A program made the position numbers and the translations under genes. From Paramecium sonneborni (taxonomy: Eukaryota; Ciliophora; Oligohymenophorea; Peniculida; Parameciidae): a stretch of 64,000 nt of DNA. The notes under the pieces were generated by a model. It worked only from the letters and a program-made list of their open reading frames with translations, was not told where the DNA came from and ran no database searches. The DNA is taken from positions 348,059-412,058 of the forward strand of contig CAJJDN010000041.1 in assembly GCA_905182985.1 (NCBI GenBank), given 5' to 3'. The stretch's first letter is position 1; every line of letters begins with the position of its first letter. Positions 37,346-50,726 of the stretch are shown here, piece after piece.

Positions 37346-37783
37346 ATTTGAATAATTATATATATGTTAATTAATAATAATGGAATTTTGAAATTAAGAT
37401 TATTTTAAACTGTTAATATTTTATATATATGATTCAATTTTGTCTCTTCTAATTCCACTCTTTAACATATCTTATAAAGGCTACAAAACTTAACTTTAAT
37501 TATTGATTTTCATTAAATATCTGATCTTCAATTATAAAGTCTTTGAAAAAATTGTCACTATGTACTTTTTAATTTCTATTTATTTTTTATACCAATGCTA
37601 TTATAAATTAATCACAAAATTTAAAAATCTTTTTGAATTAATAAATTTTGATGACAAGAAACAATTATTAGAATGTGATAATAATGTTTAATACCTCAAT
37701 AATTTTTTGATAGTTAAAGTTTATTTATTGTATAATTCAAATTATAAGCTTAAGTTGTTTAATTTTATATTAAAAGTTGATTT
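37346..37783. other. 440-bp divergent intergenic region (promoters of CEP135 homologue and guanylyl cyclase)
   Basis: Very AT-rich. A + strand frame is open across 37440-37876, but it has a composition like random AT DNA, runs into the cyclase gene in another frame and has no domain. No element is recognised. Confidence 0.4.
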
Positions 37784-40700
37784 ATGCTGTATAGGATTAT
37801 TGAGAAAGTCTATAAATAAATTCCATCGAAATATTAGTAGAGATTAAAAGATATAGAATTCGACAACTTATAAAGCATGAGAGTAACAAATGATGATATA
37901 ATAGATTGAATTTACTAATGGTATAGTACAAAAAACATATAATTATGAAGTTTTATCAAACAAAATTCAATTAATCCAAGTATGATTAATTATAAATAGG
38001 CATCTACAGTAATCAAAGAATTAGTTAGAATTTTATTTAGAATGGAAACTCTCCCAATAATTCCTTTAATTTATTTACTTACTTTACCAGATTTATTTTG
38101 GTCTGAATTCTTTATTACATTGTATACAATAATATGCTTATTATTGGATATGATAATCTCATACCTAATACTATTTTATAATCTAAAATAAAGGTGGAAA
38201 TTAGAAGACGATATCAATAAGTAGTAATGTAGAGTGTTAGCAGATATAGATTCATTGTTATAAACCTAAAAGAAAACATCCTCAAAGAAAATTTAATGGT
38301 AGTAATTAAAAGTAGGTTAAATTGTTTGCCTTTAGAAGGGAGAAAAGAGTCCAGCAGATATATTAATTTTAGAGTCAAGTTAGGAATAAGTATTTATTGA
38401 TTTTAAGATTAAATACCCTTGTCCTTGTACATTTGTAAATTAGGCATCTAAAACTAAAGGTATTATGACAAAGTTTCTAATAAATTTAAGTGGTTGGATA
38501 TAATTTTAAAGTTATAAATTAGGGACTATTAAGTTAAAAAATGATCCAAAAACCACTTAATTTACAGATTTAAATTTGATTTATAGAGGATAAATTTTAA
38601 ATCAAACAGATTGGATTTTTGGAATAGTAATTTAAGTAGGACATGGATGCTTTTCATAAAGAGATCGATATTACAATTGGAACTACTATAATTAGAATAG
38701 CTTTTATTTATTTTTAATGAATATTCTAATCTTTTTGATCCTTTTAATTCCAAAGTTAGTTATTTAATCATACTAAGAATTTCCAACTTATCAAAATTCT
38801 ATAATAATATGTCTATTACTTATGCCATAAAACTATTTTATTATAAATTAAGTTTGGTTGCTAATGCATCAACTAAACATAAATAAATTAGAAATAAAAT
38901 AATCAGTGGATATTAAATCAAAGACAACTAAATAACAATAATAGTAACTTGTAGAGTACTCTGATCCAATAGTATAGGAATATGATAAGAAAGTTCTTAT
39001 TTAAGTATAAAAAGTAGAATAAAAAAATAATAATTCTATAATAAATATAGCTTTAAGCAAGAAAAATCCAACTTAGTGTAATATTTATAAATATAATCAA
39101 TTATCAAATTAAAATATCTTAGAATTAATGAAGACTGATGTAATAGTATTTGAAAATCCACAAAAAATACTAAAAGATGATATTAGAGTTTGTATAATCA
39201 TACATGAAAAATTTAGATACTAATTTAATTATGAAAAATTATAAAGTATAATTTAAAAAACTACTCCTAATCAAAAACATAATTATGAAAAATTACTTTT
39301 AGATACTAATAGATTTTAAGCTTATGATGAATAAAAAACATAAGATATTGAATTATTATTAGCTGAAAAATAATAACCTACATTAAGAATAATAGATGAA
39401 AAAAAACCTATATAGAAAATGGGGTTCTTAAAAGACCAAACTAAATTAAGCTTATTATAAAAAGAAATGAAAGATTCAAAAGATCTTAAAAAACAAAGTG
39501 GAGATTAATAAAAATTAAACCCAAATAGTTCTTTTAGAAAATAAAGTGCAAGAAACTTATTCTAATCTAATACTTTAGTGTAACAATAAAAGGAAATTCA
39601 TTAATAACAATTATTATTAACTTAATAATTATCTCAATAATCTAATACTTTAATTTCACTTTAGAGTTCTCCTAAAATTTCAAGATAAAAGAGTAGTAAT
39701 CATCTTTCATAAAGTTAATTGAATATTCATATTAAATCATAAGGAGGATCATTAAAAAATATTATTCCCCCTTAATAAGATATGAGTAGTGATTAAATTA
39801 TTGGTGATGTATTAAATGAACAAGATTTTATAAATAAACTATTAAATAAATCTGATATAGTATCAAATGAAATATTAGTGGTTTTACTATTATGTAATAA
39901 TATAGAGAGTGTTTATGATAAGAAAGTTAAAAAGATTGAAAATATTTATTATAATTCATTTGATTAATCAATACAAGATTTTGTGAAAATATTTGATTAT
40001 AAATTTATATCAAGTGCTACTATTGATAATTTCAAAGTTGAATATAACCAAGATTAAATAATTAAGAAAGCAGTATCAATCTAAGGAGTTGTTAAAATCT
40101 TTGATATTATAGCAATATTGAAGCCAACAGATAATAGATAAAATACTCTATCTATTTTAGTGAAAGATCCTGAATCATTTGAATTAGATGAAGGAGCTTT
40201 ATTATATACTAGATAAGAAATATGTGATAATAATTATAATGATTAGAGATAACCTATAATAAATGAAACTATTGAAGAAATGTTTTGGGATGGATAAAAA
40301 TCAATTAAATATTATAAAAAATAATTAGATTTCTAATAAGCATAATAATTCTTGAACAAACTAAATTCTATTAATGAAACATATCGAAATAGAGAAGAAG
40401 AGTTAGATAAACTTTATTAGTAGATTGAATAAGATTGTTAGTTATTCTTTGTTTTAGGATTGAAACAATTTATACCAACGAAAAATTAATTAATTACTTA
40501 AGAAATTTCAAATAATAATCTTAATTAAAAAAAAATGTTTTAAACGCTTTTAAAACACAATTATAAAACTTGCTTTTTAATTGATACCTATGAAGAATTA
40601 ATTTCCTTTTTAAGAACTTATCATATTGCTGAAAAGAATTAGATTGATCTTTTTTTAGAAGTCAATACTATTCATTATAAATTTAGATAATCTATTCAAA

Positions 40701-43456
40701 ATTTAATAGAAAAATAAAACATTTTTGAGGTAGAATAATAAAAATTAGTAGAAAATTTCATTGTAATTAATAATGAAACACTTGAAGCAATAGTAAAAGA
40801 TGATTATCTTAAATATCATTTTGTTTTGCTCTTTTATTTTTCATAAGGGGTTGGAGCTTATTAATTAGATGAAAAACAAAAAGGAAAACTTTTAAAATTG
40901 ATATCAATTACTGAAAGATATATAGCCTCTATTGGTTCAGGATTAGACAATTAATATTTTTTTTATAAATCTAATTTCTCTTTTAATATATTTAACTCAG
41001 ATCCTTAATGTGCACTTTCTAATCCAAACTTTTTAATAGCTAAAGTTGATTAAATGTTCAAACTATTATTTTATTATTGTCCAACCATATACTTAAACTA
41101 TGAATCTATCATTTTAATCTAGATTTATAGATGTTTTTTATTTGGTTTTTTATCATATTTGATAGACTTTTAAAATCCATTTTATAAATTAAATGAACTT
41201 ATTTTCTTTTTTTTAGTGCCAAGCAATATAGCTACATGTATGCTGAATTACGAAAATTTTATACATTTTAAAAGGTATGAAAATAATTAATTTGAAATTT
41301 ATCGAAAGAGATTAGAATTGATTAAATCAAGTAATATTTATCTCAAAATAATCAAAATAATCTTTATAGCCTTATTAGATTCAATATTAGTTGAAATTTG
41401 CTTTAACATATTTGATATATTCAAAAATTAAGAACTTGAAAATTATTCTGTTTATATGTACATTATTCTAGAATTAATTGAAAAATAAAAATATATTATG
41501 ACCCAATTAAATTCACACTATGAAATTGGAAAAATGCTAAAGCTTATTTTCTCATACATCATAATATTATCTCTATTAATATTGATATATAGTCTTGTAA
41601 TAACAGATATAATAAATTAATTATCGAATTTAAATTTGATATTTTGGATATTCGGATTAATATTTACCTTATCGATTTCATTTATACTCTAAGAAATACT
41701 AATAATAGCAGAATTTGACTTTTCATGCTAAAATGATATTTTATTTCATATTGAGTATCAAGTTGAAATAGAGAAGATAAGATAATCTTTGAAATTCATA
41801 AAAAAAAGTAATTCTAATAAGTCGAAATTGTTTATTGAAAAATTATTTGAAGGAAAAGATATAATGGATGATTAATTATTAAAATAAATTAAAGGAGAAT
41901 AATAGATGACTGATTAAATGGAAAAAGATTTAAAATTTACAGATAAGAGAACAGAAAAGGATTTTCTAAATTAACTTAAACCCTAAAATAAATATATTTA
42001 TCTTATATATGAATTAACAATATTCGGAATAAGAATCTATTAATAAATTAATAATCTTTAAATAGCTTATCTGGTTATTTCTGTAATTTAATTTTTTACA
42101 ATGAGTTTAATGTCTTAAATTTAAAATTTCAAATTAAAACCATTAGTCTTACTTACATTGAGATTTGTATTTTTTATAGTTCTACATGCCTTACAAGATA
42201 CTGATTTAAATGAAACATTAATGTTTTTGATTTCAATTTCTTTGATTCATCATCCATTATTAGGAATTTATGGATATTATTGTGTATGTTTTATCTCTAC
42301 AATAATTGATATGGTGATTGTAGGATTATTAAATAATGCTAATCCATATTTTATTCTAAACCATGGTTTAATTTTAGTAGAAATGTGTCTTCCATTAATA
42401 ATTTAAGTTTATAAAATAGAATTTTTATAAAGATATTAATATATTCTTTAAAATAAGTTATTAGATGAATATAAGAAACTTAATGATGCTTTAGGTCTTT
42501 TAATGCCTCGATTTATAAAAGAAAGAATGTCAAAAGGATAAATATAAATATCAGAAGATTAGGGAGATGTTGCTATATTATTTTGTGATATATATGATTT
42601 TGATGATATAATTAGAAATGAATAAATAAAGGTTGTAGAATTTTTAGATAATTTATATCGTTAATTTGATTAATTCTGTTAAGCAAATGAATTATAGAAA
42701 ATAGAAACAGTAGGTAAAACTTATATGGCTGCAGGTGGATTAAAAGATTATAACATATCAGATAATTAGAATTCAACAGAAAGAATTTTAGATACAGCTC
42801 TTTAAATGTAGGAAAGTGTTAAAACTATGAAATATGGAGATAATAAAGCTGTTATATTAAAAATTGGTATACATTATGGTAGAGTAATTGCTGGTGTTAT
42901 AGGGGCACATAAACCTTAATTTTCTTTAATAGGAGATACAGTAAATACAACTAGTAGAGTATGTTCAACATCAGAACCAGGTATTATAACTTTGAGTTCA
43001 TAAGCTTATGAAAAAGTATACAATAAAAAATATTAATTTAAATTAAGAGAAGTTGAAGCAAAAGGCAAAGGAACTATTAAAACATATTAATTTGTTAAAG
43101 GCAATAAAAAATAATAATAAGCTATTCTTAAAGTTGCTGATGATATCTCAAAATCTCCTAATCCACAATTATAAAATTAAATGTATAAAAAAATTTAAGA
43201 AAATCTTAAAAATAAAAGAAAAACTATTTTAAAAAAACTATCTACAAATGAAGATAAATAAGATATTGGTCCAATCACAATTTAAAATACAAATATAAAT
43301 TAAAATACAAAATTATTACCAATTATAACTCCTTAATCCATTTAACCAATGATAAGACCATCATCAAGATCAGTGTTTAATTCTTCTTACTAAATGGGAT
43401 TACTAACACCTAACGAATAAGAATAAGATAATAATAATAATAATATTAATAACAAC

Positions 43457-43548
<92 letters not shown>

Positions 43549-45334
43549 GGAAGATAAGGAAAAAGAAAGAATTAATATTAATAATATTTAAGCTGATGGA
43601 TTAAAATCTAGTATTCCTATTGGAGGATATGCTGCAGTAGGTTCATATACAAAAAGAGTATCAAATCTAGCATTTGAATTAAACCCTATAAAATCAAGAA
43701 AATCAGTTTATAAAAGAACTAATACTAAAAATAATTTACCTGAATAAGATTAAATCTTAGTGATTGGTACTAGCTGTTAAAGATTGACAGAAAATATAAG
43801 AACAGACTTATCTGGCATAAAAAGAAAGAAAACAAGAATAATAGTTGAAAAACAAATTGATTACATTAATAGTATTGAATCTTTATCAGCTCATAAAACC
43901 CCAAAAGAAATGAGGCTTTAATCTCATGTTGATGAATTAGAAATAAGAAAAATAATAGATATAGAAGATACCATTTATTAAAATGAATATGACTTAAAAA
44001 ATATGGAAGAAAAAGTTGAAATATAAAAGTATGGTATTTAAGAGTCTGATTATAAAAGTGATAGTCATGATTAATATTTCTCAATATATGATTAATACAG
44101 AGACTTTGATATTAAATAGGTAAAGATTTTAATTGTATTTATTATAATATTGTTGATAATCAAAAATTTATTGTATTATCTATTGTAAAATATAAGTTAA
44201 GAATTATAGATTATATTTTTTAGCTAGTCAGTTAGTTGTTTAGTATTATCAATAGTAATTTATCATGTTAAAAAGATATACATTTTAAAATTGTTAATTG
44301 GGTTATATTTTATAATATTTTGTATAGATAGCATTTTAATAATAAATGTATAAGATACTCAAATGGAATTGATATTTTAAATAAGTTAAATGACTGCTGT
44401 TTATTTAAATTTATTATATTTATAAATTTACAATAGAAAGGATAAATTTAAATTGTCTATGTTATATACAATACTCATATTAATAAATTTAGTGTATAAT
44501 GAATAAATATTGAATATTATTCTCTTTTGTATTTGCATCACATTATCTAATTTGATGATTTAGGAAAAAGAGTTGAAAATCTTGGCTGAAAATTATTAAT
44601 GTTTTTCATAATTTGAGTCAAAAAATGCAAAATAAACATAAATTTTATAATATTTATTACCCTAACATATAATAGGTAGATTTTTTTCAACAGATATTAC
44701 AACAACAGATAATTTTACAGATGTATTTGAAAATTGTACAATTTTATTTGCTGATATTGCAGGATTTACAAAATATTCAAGTTCAGTAGAACCAGAATAA
44801 GTAGTTAATATGCTTAGAATATTATTTTAATAATTTGATGAGGCTTGTTAAAAATTTTAAGTTTACAAATTATACACAATTGGTGATTGTTATGTGTGTA
44901 TGGGTATCATAGATGCAAATAATAGAGATCCAGTTGGTGAAGTATATAAATATATTATATAGGCTATAAATGTTGTTTTATTTGGATTAAAAATGATATA
45001 GATAATTCAATAGATAAATAAAGACCCTTAATTTTAACATTTGAATATGAGAATTGGAGCACATACAGGAAAAGTAATAGGAGGTGTTGTAGGAACAGAT
45101 GTTGTTAGATATGATATTTATGGAGAAGATGTTACAACAGCTAATAAAATGGAATCAAAAGGATAAGAAGGTAAAATAATGATCAGTCAAGATACTAAAG
45201 ATCTAATAGAAAGTGATGGAGAATGTATTGGTATTTTCGATTATGAATTTGCATAAGAAGTTTATTTATCATAAAATAATACTACAATATCTACTTATTT
45301 TGTAAACTTTGATTAAAATGATGATGATTAATGA
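37784..45334 (+). CDS. guanylyl cyclase with N-terminal P4-ATPase-like module
   Basis: A ~2,500-aa membrane enzyme making cGMP, of the type known from ciliates and apicomplexans. The first ~1,400 residues resemble a P-type (flippase) ATPase: paired N-terminal TM helices, GEKSPADILIL, and a C-terminal six-TM bundle. The phosphorylation motif DKTGT is absent; the matching place (about 39139) reads VIVFENPQKI. Two cyclase domains follow, each after a six-TM cassette. The first (from ~42560) has FCDIYDFDDI, ETVGKTYMAAGG and GDTVNTTSRV, i.e. the C2-type TVNxxSR with Glu and Ser at the guanine-specifying positions. The second (from ~44720) has FADIAGFT and IGDCYVCMG with both metal Asp and EDVTTANKMES, i.e. 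C1-type. So C1 and C2 are in inverted order relative to mammalian adenylyl cyclases. A 38-codon Asn tract lies between them. Introns: 22 nt near 37887 and 20 nt near 37979. Confidence 0.93.
43430..43543 (+). repeat. (AAT)n microsatellite encoding poly-asparagine
   Basis: Thirty-eight consecutive codons AAT/AAC with one ATT, inside the linker between the first cyclase domain and the second TM cassette of the guanylyl cyclase. The frame stays intact on both sides. Such a run is prone to replication slippage, so its length may vary between strains, and it may be misassembled. Confidence 0.95.
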
Positions 45335-45380
45335 ATCATTTATATATTTTAAATTAAACTCAATTTTATTAAACATTATT

Positions 45381-46392
45381 TCATTATTTTTTCTTAATCT
45401 TATTTAAATCACTTGGTAGAATAGATTCATAGAAATCATTAACTTTTTTTAATTTATTTAATTGTTCTTATTATTTTTTCCATCCGAAATTTATTCTATC
45501 AGGCTCTTCATAAGTGCCCATTATTCTATCCCAAATTGATGTAAATTTACCAAAATTTTTCATTCCTCCTAATCCTGGTTCATGATGTATTGTATGATGA
45601 GTACTATATAATAAAAATTTAAATGGTAGAGCTGGAACATTATCATGAATTGAAATTGCCTTGATTTTAATATATATTGATATATACCCATGATGTTGTA
45701 CATAATCCAAAGAAAAGAAATAAATTCATGTGAATGGGAAAAAGAAAACATGATGTAAATAAAGGTACTGCTTAGGCAAATGCATCTAGTGGATGAAATG
45801 CAAATCCACTGAATGGTGTAATGTCTTTTGAAAAATGATGGATTCTATGTAATTTAATATACAAATAAGGATATGTATGAAGCCATCTATGTACCCAATA
45901 TCTAGAAAAATATGATAATTTTATACGTCAATGTTTCATCATATATAGTATGTAAGATTATACTTATAGGAATATACCAATATCCATAATCACTAATATT
46001 ATAATACATCAAACTGAATCTTGGCTATGCAACCCTTATTATTGATACTAAGAATGTTTCAAAAAACATGTTTATAATTGACCATTTGATATCATAGAAG
46101 ATATAAAATTTAGCATTTAATTTTGGTAAATACCATTATTTATTCTTCTTGAAAAAGTAATAATATGAAGAACATGAAAGAGTGAAGTATAAAGCTAATG
46201 CAAACAAAAATGTCTAACAAACTGTTGAAATATATTCACCAACTATTCCATCAAATCCAAATCTTATAAAATTACCTGCATATGATGGATGACTTTAATA
46301 TTCATCTAATTTTATGTTTCGATCTATTTATATCAATCCCAATAATTCAGCTTGTATTATTTGAATTTATATATACCTAAATACCAAATCAT
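45381..46392 (-). CDS. sterol desaturase / fatty-acid hydroxylase family protein
   Basis: A di-iron membrane oxygenase, most like C5-sterol desaturase. The three histidine boxes are all present: HRWLH (in WVHRWLHTYPYLY), HRIHH (KLHRIHHFSKD) and HHTIHH (LYSTHHTIHHEPG). Several hydrophobic segments surround them (FLFALALYFTLSCSS; SIINMFFETFLVSI; FLFPIHMNLFLFFG). Start MIWYLAELLGLIQIDRN after a 26-nt intron; two more introns (25 nt before YWVHRW and 28 nt after TTSW) are needed. About 310 aa. The C-terminus ends Lys-rich (LNKIKKKQ), compatible with ER retrieval. The stop lies 46 bp from the convergent guanylyl cyclase stop. Confidence 0.9.
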
Positions 46393-46636
46393 CTATTAAA
46401 TATTGATTTATAATTTATATTGATTAATAATATCTGTATGAAGTAATGTTAAATGTCTGTTAATTAATATTATAGATTAATCTGATATTTTCACCTTTTT
46501 GATACTTTATAAGTTGAATCACAAGTATTTCAATAATAGCAAATTTAACTTTTTTATATTAATAATTTCAGTTTTATTAAGTAGCTATCTATAATATAAA
46601 TACATTCGTTATTTAGAAAAAAACAAATAAAATTAA

Positions 46637-47768
46637 ATGTCAATAATAATTATTCTTTTATCCTCACTTTATTTAACATAATAGATTTCATTTATTGGAT
46701 AGACTGCTACAGGTAAGATTAATTAAATATAATTTAGAACGATATTTTCCATAAATCATGAATTGGATAAAGAAATAAGATTAAAAAATTGATCAAAGGG
46801 TTGCATTTGAGTCGATATAATTGATGTTTAAACTTGTAGAAGAAGAACTTTCTTATGAAACAGAAAATAATGAATTCTTAGAGTTGTTCTAACAATAAGT
46901 ATTAATATTCATTTCATTTTTTTAGATTTACAATCTCTGTTAATCTAAAGCAGAATCTGAACTACAAACTTATTAAGCAATGATTAAATTTTTAAATGAA
47001 GAACTTAAAAATGATGTCAATTACTTCAAAAACATGATCAAGGATAAAGAAAAAATGTTGGAATAAGATATCAAAGAAATTGAAAAATTAAAAAAATAAA
47101 CCAAAGATAAGAGTAAAATTCAATAGAAACTAAAAGAAATTAATTTTCTCATTAAAGAAATAGATAAAAATTTAGAAATCGGCACTTCGGAAAAATTATA
47201 TGGATTACTTGAAATTATAGAATCTAAAGCAGTTATTGGGTTATTTTAATATTAAAATGAATATTTTGAAATTTAATAGTACTTAAAAAATGTAGATTTG
47301 CTTTTTAAATCAAGAAATTTTTAGTAAGATAAAGTAATTTTATCATAATTCATTTTTAGTTTGAAATTATCAACTTAATTTCTATGGTGAAAAATGTTCT
47401 TTTAGATTTACATTAAAATATTATTATCAAATTGTAGGATGAACAATTAGAAGAATTTGAAGCAATGTCTTTTTTTGAAAATAGTAAAGTTACTCATCAA
47501 AATGCAAGAGATTACTTTTAAAATGAACTTCATTCATTTTTAGGTATTTGTAATTGATTTAAAAGAAACCTTAATAAAAAAATGGGAAAATCTCATATTG
47601 ATTCAATAGAATACATAAGAGAATTCAGAAATCTTTAGAAATCTGTTTTAGCAACTTATTAAGTAAAATAATAAACTTATTGAAACAAACAATCATAGTA
47701 TACAATTAATAAATTTCTCTATTAAACATTTGGAACAAGACTTTTTAGAATAAATACAAAGACAATGA
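46637..47768 (+). CDS. coiled-coil protein with signal peptide-like N-terminus
   Basis: No family recognised. It starts MSIIIILLSSLYLTQQISFI, a convincing hydrophobic leader, then a helical protein of about 320 aa. A long coiled coil covers residues ~90-180 (ELKNDVNYFKNMIKDKEKML, KEIEKLKKQTKDKSKIQQ). The second half is helical too (NLISMVKNVLLDLHQ, DEQLEEFEAMSFFENSKV). Introns: 25 nt near 46713, 27 nt at 46899-46925 (3n, stopless), 26 nt near 47335 and 22 nt near 47551. The TGA is at 47766-47768. An ER or secretory-vesicle structural role (for example a trichocyst-related protein, which in Paramecium are secreted and coiled-coil) is possible but only inference. Confidence 0.75.
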
Positions 47769-47861
47769 ATATATTTAAAACTGATTTAGAGTTATATATA
47801 AAATAATAATTTAAAATAATAAAAATTTTCCATGTACATAAGTCATATAAAATAATTATAT

Positions 47862-48711
47862 TCAATAAATTTTGAAAAATAAGAAGATCAATAGAAATCC
47901 TCCTAATATGAACCAAAAAGAATTTTTTTTTAACCAAATTGACCATTCTAATTCTGCTGCTTTATTTTTGAACTGAAAAAATAATGAATAAGAATTTTAC
48001 TAATTTTGAGTCTTCTTTTAAAGATTTAGCCTTTTCATTCATGTCTAAAATTAAGGATAAGATTAAACCTTGCAATTTTTCATCTCTATCAAAAAGCAAT
48101 TTAACATTTTCATTCATGATTTTTTTGAGTTCTGATATTTCCATTTTTAATCTTTCTAAATTTTTAGATGATGATTAATCTTAAAATTCTTATTTTTTCT
48201 TTTTAATAAATCTTTCTTAATTTTATTAAGTATATATAAATACCAAATTATTAAAAACAATATGAATCATTGCTTTCTATGGTTTCTAATTTAGATCTAT
48301 AATTAACATTAGAAGTGCCATATCGAATTTATAATTCCTATAGTAATAAAATAGAGTTACATCTTGAAATCCCTTTTCAATTTCATCAAGATAGCAACAA
48401 GCTAATTTGAGATTAAGTGCAGAATCATAAAAAACTACATAACAAACACCTAATGAAGTTTTGTAGACAGCTTGTAATATATTTTGAATTGAAAAATACC
48501 TTTGACATTGGTTTATTGAGAATCCAATTATTAATATTATACATCAGATGCTAGATTGCCACGTTTCAATACTAACTTGATTTATCTTTTAACTTCTAAG
48601 TTTAATTAAACTTTTTCATTAGATTGTACTTCACAAAGCAATAATCCATCAATGGCTCTAGCTTAATAAATGATTATTGAATATAATACCTATAATTGTA
48701 TCAAAAATCAT
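47862..48711 (-). CDS. Sec22-like longin R-SNARE
   Basis: A vesicle SNARE of ER-Golgi traffic. The N-terminus MIFDTIIARAIDGLLLCEV, joined across a 28-nt intron, matches the longin start of Sec22 (TMIARVADGLPLA). GVCYVVFYDSALNLKLACCY then YLDEIEKGFQD continues the longin fold (compare [24 protein letters not shown]). The SNARE helix reads MEISELKKIMNENVKLLFDR with the zero-layer Arg in FDRDEKLQ, then DMNEKAKSLKEDSK. After a 28-nt intron come NKAAELEWSIWLKKN and one C-terminal TM anchor FWFILGGFLLIFLFFKIY. Introns in the middle longin part (48480-48580) were not placed with certainty. VAMP7/Ykt6 relatives are the alternative; the N-terminus favours Sec22. Confidence 0.8.
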
Positions 48712-48920
48712 GAAATTTTTATTAATAAATGGAAATAATGAAAATAAACAATTATTGATTAAAATTTGAATATTATGATTATATAAAATAATAAAGATGA
48801 TTGAATAATAAAATGTTTGATTAAAAATAATGAATATATATAAATCACTCAAATATTTAGTAATATAAAATAAATTATTTGAATTTATGAAATGAGTAAG
48901 GAATAATAAATAAATAAGAA

Positions 48921-50329
48921 ATGGATGATAGTAAAAGTGAGAAGTAATATGCCCATAAAATGGTAAGTAATAATAAGTAAATTAGAATATTGATCATATA
49001 AAAGATGAAAATATATTTTGTTTAATATGCGATGAACAAGATTATACAGATTAAAATTAGATAGTATTTTGTGATGGATGTGATGTGACTGTTCATTAAG
49101 AGTGTTATCATGTAGTAAATTTAGGAGTAAAATGGTATTGTTAAAAATGTTTGGCAATAAATGAAAATAGTGATTAAGAGATTAATTGTTATTTTTGTCC
49201 AGAAAAATATTAGATCTTAGAAAATATACAAATAAATGAATAATAATAATGGGTATAATAATTATATAATAAAAAAGGCACATTCTAGTTGTTTAAGATG
49301 GAATCCATTTTTAATATAAAATAAAGAGAGTCATAATTTATATAAGTGTGATGTGAATATTTAGACAGGCTTAAAATGTAGATATTGTTTAAAGAGTGAT
49401 GGTTTTTAATTAGAATGTTAATATTAAGAATGTTAAGAAGCATTTCATATAGGTTGTTTAAAAGTAAATGGAGGTATAATGAATAAAGAATCTATGGAAT
49501 GTTTATTTAATTATATGAAACCATATTTGAAAATTCAAGATTAGAGATTATTATCATGTGTAGAACATGTTGACTAAATGTTGGAGAAATTGAATGAAAA
49601 TGATAGAAATGTAATTGAATAGAGTAATTAGAGATTTATTGATTTTAGAATTTTTGTAATTGAGACGTGATAGATTGAATTAATATTATATATACAATAG
49701 AAATAATAGATAAACAGAAGATAATAAGAATGATACAAAATCAAGGAAGTAATAAAGAAATTATGAAGATATTTTATTTGATGAAGTTGTTCAATTAAAA
49801 TAATTGAAATAAGCAAAAATACCAATAAAAGATAAGAAAGTTAAATTGTAGTTTAAAGAGTATATGACAAGAAAATTAAATGAATAATTACATAAATTGA
49901 GAGATGAATTTATGAAAAAAAATCATAATGATTTAAATGCAGATGAAGATACTTATATTTAGATAGATACTCAATTAAGTAAGAAGTTGTTTGATAAATT
50001 GGTGGATATCAATAATTTAGAAGAATTTGATAAATATTTAGTAAGTTATTTTATATTTAATAATATGATAAGAAAACCTAATAATCCAGAAATATATATT
50101 AGAGAAGTAATTATTTATATATATAAATGATAAGGATAATAGTAGTTTGACATATTGGAAGAAAATATTAGATGAATTAGGAATTAAAAATGGAGAATAA
50201 TTTTCAAAATTCTTAAATGCACTTAGATTAAAGAAAATGAATATAGTTAGTAGAAATAATGAGAAATTATAATATGAATAGGATTTATAATAGCAGTTTG
50301 AGATCTAAAATAATGAATTGATTGAATGA
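48921..50329 (+). CDS. PHD plus extended-PHD (ePHD) chromatin reader
   Basis: This arrangement is that of the JADE/BRPF/MLLT10-type readers, which bind histone H3 tails within acetyltransferase complexes. The first PHD shows CLICDEQDYTDQNQIVFCDG, C, HQECYHV and WYCQKC. A bridging Cys pair (INCYFCPEK) leads into the second zinc module: WAHSSCLRWNPFLI, LKCRYCLKSDG, CQYQECQEAFHIGCL. AHSSC.RWNP corresponds to the AHV.CA.W.P motif of ePHDs. The remaining ~250 residues are charged helix with no bromodomain or PWWP visible. Introns: 23 nt after AHKM, 25 nt before AHSSC, 25 nt near 49632 and 28 nt near 50112. Ends 37 bp before eL36. Confidence 0.85.
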
Positions 50330-50366
50330 TTAATATTTAAAAATAAAAATATCATTTTTAAAATAA

Positions 50367-50699
50367 ATGGGCAGAACAGGAATTGCAGTAGGTTTAAATA
50401 GAGGATTCATAACATCAGCTTTAACAAAAAAGCAATTAAGAAGAAGACCTTCATAAAGAAAAGGAACATTAGGTAAGAGAGTACTTTCTGTCAGAAAAGT
50501 TATTTAAGAAGTAGCAGGTTTAAGTCCATATGAAAAAAGAATTATTGAATTATTCAAAACTAATCAACCTAAAGATTTAAAGAAGGCAGGAAAATTGGCA
50601 GCAAAGAGATTGGGTACAAATAGAAGAGGAAAAAGAAAGATTGAACTTGTCTAAAATCTTTATAGAGCCATGAGAAAGTAATAATAAACAAAACATTGA
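50367..50699 (+). CDS. RPL36: cytosolic large-subunit ribosomal protein eL36
   Basis: An intron-free frame of 110 aa: [54 protein letters not shown] and [20 protein letters not shown]. This is the full eL36 pattern including the conserved EVxGxxPYExRxxELL and KRLGThxRaKRK blocks, at the usual length. Its codons are richer in AGA, GGA and GCA than its neighbours, as expected for a highly expressed gene. Confidence 0.97.
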
Positions 50700-50726
50700 T
50701 ATATTACATACATTATACCAATATAA

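Noticed and set aside
37440..37876. A + strand frame open for over 400 nt upstream of the guanylyl cyclase
   Set aside because: Its composition is that of translated AT-rich DNA, it has no domain, and it overlaps the well-supported cyclase start in another frame.
42158..42406. An apparent separate membrane-protein ORF starting MRFVFFIVLHALQD
   Set aside because: It is an in-frame part of the guanylyl cyclase TM cassette, cut out by TAA/TAG glutamine codons.
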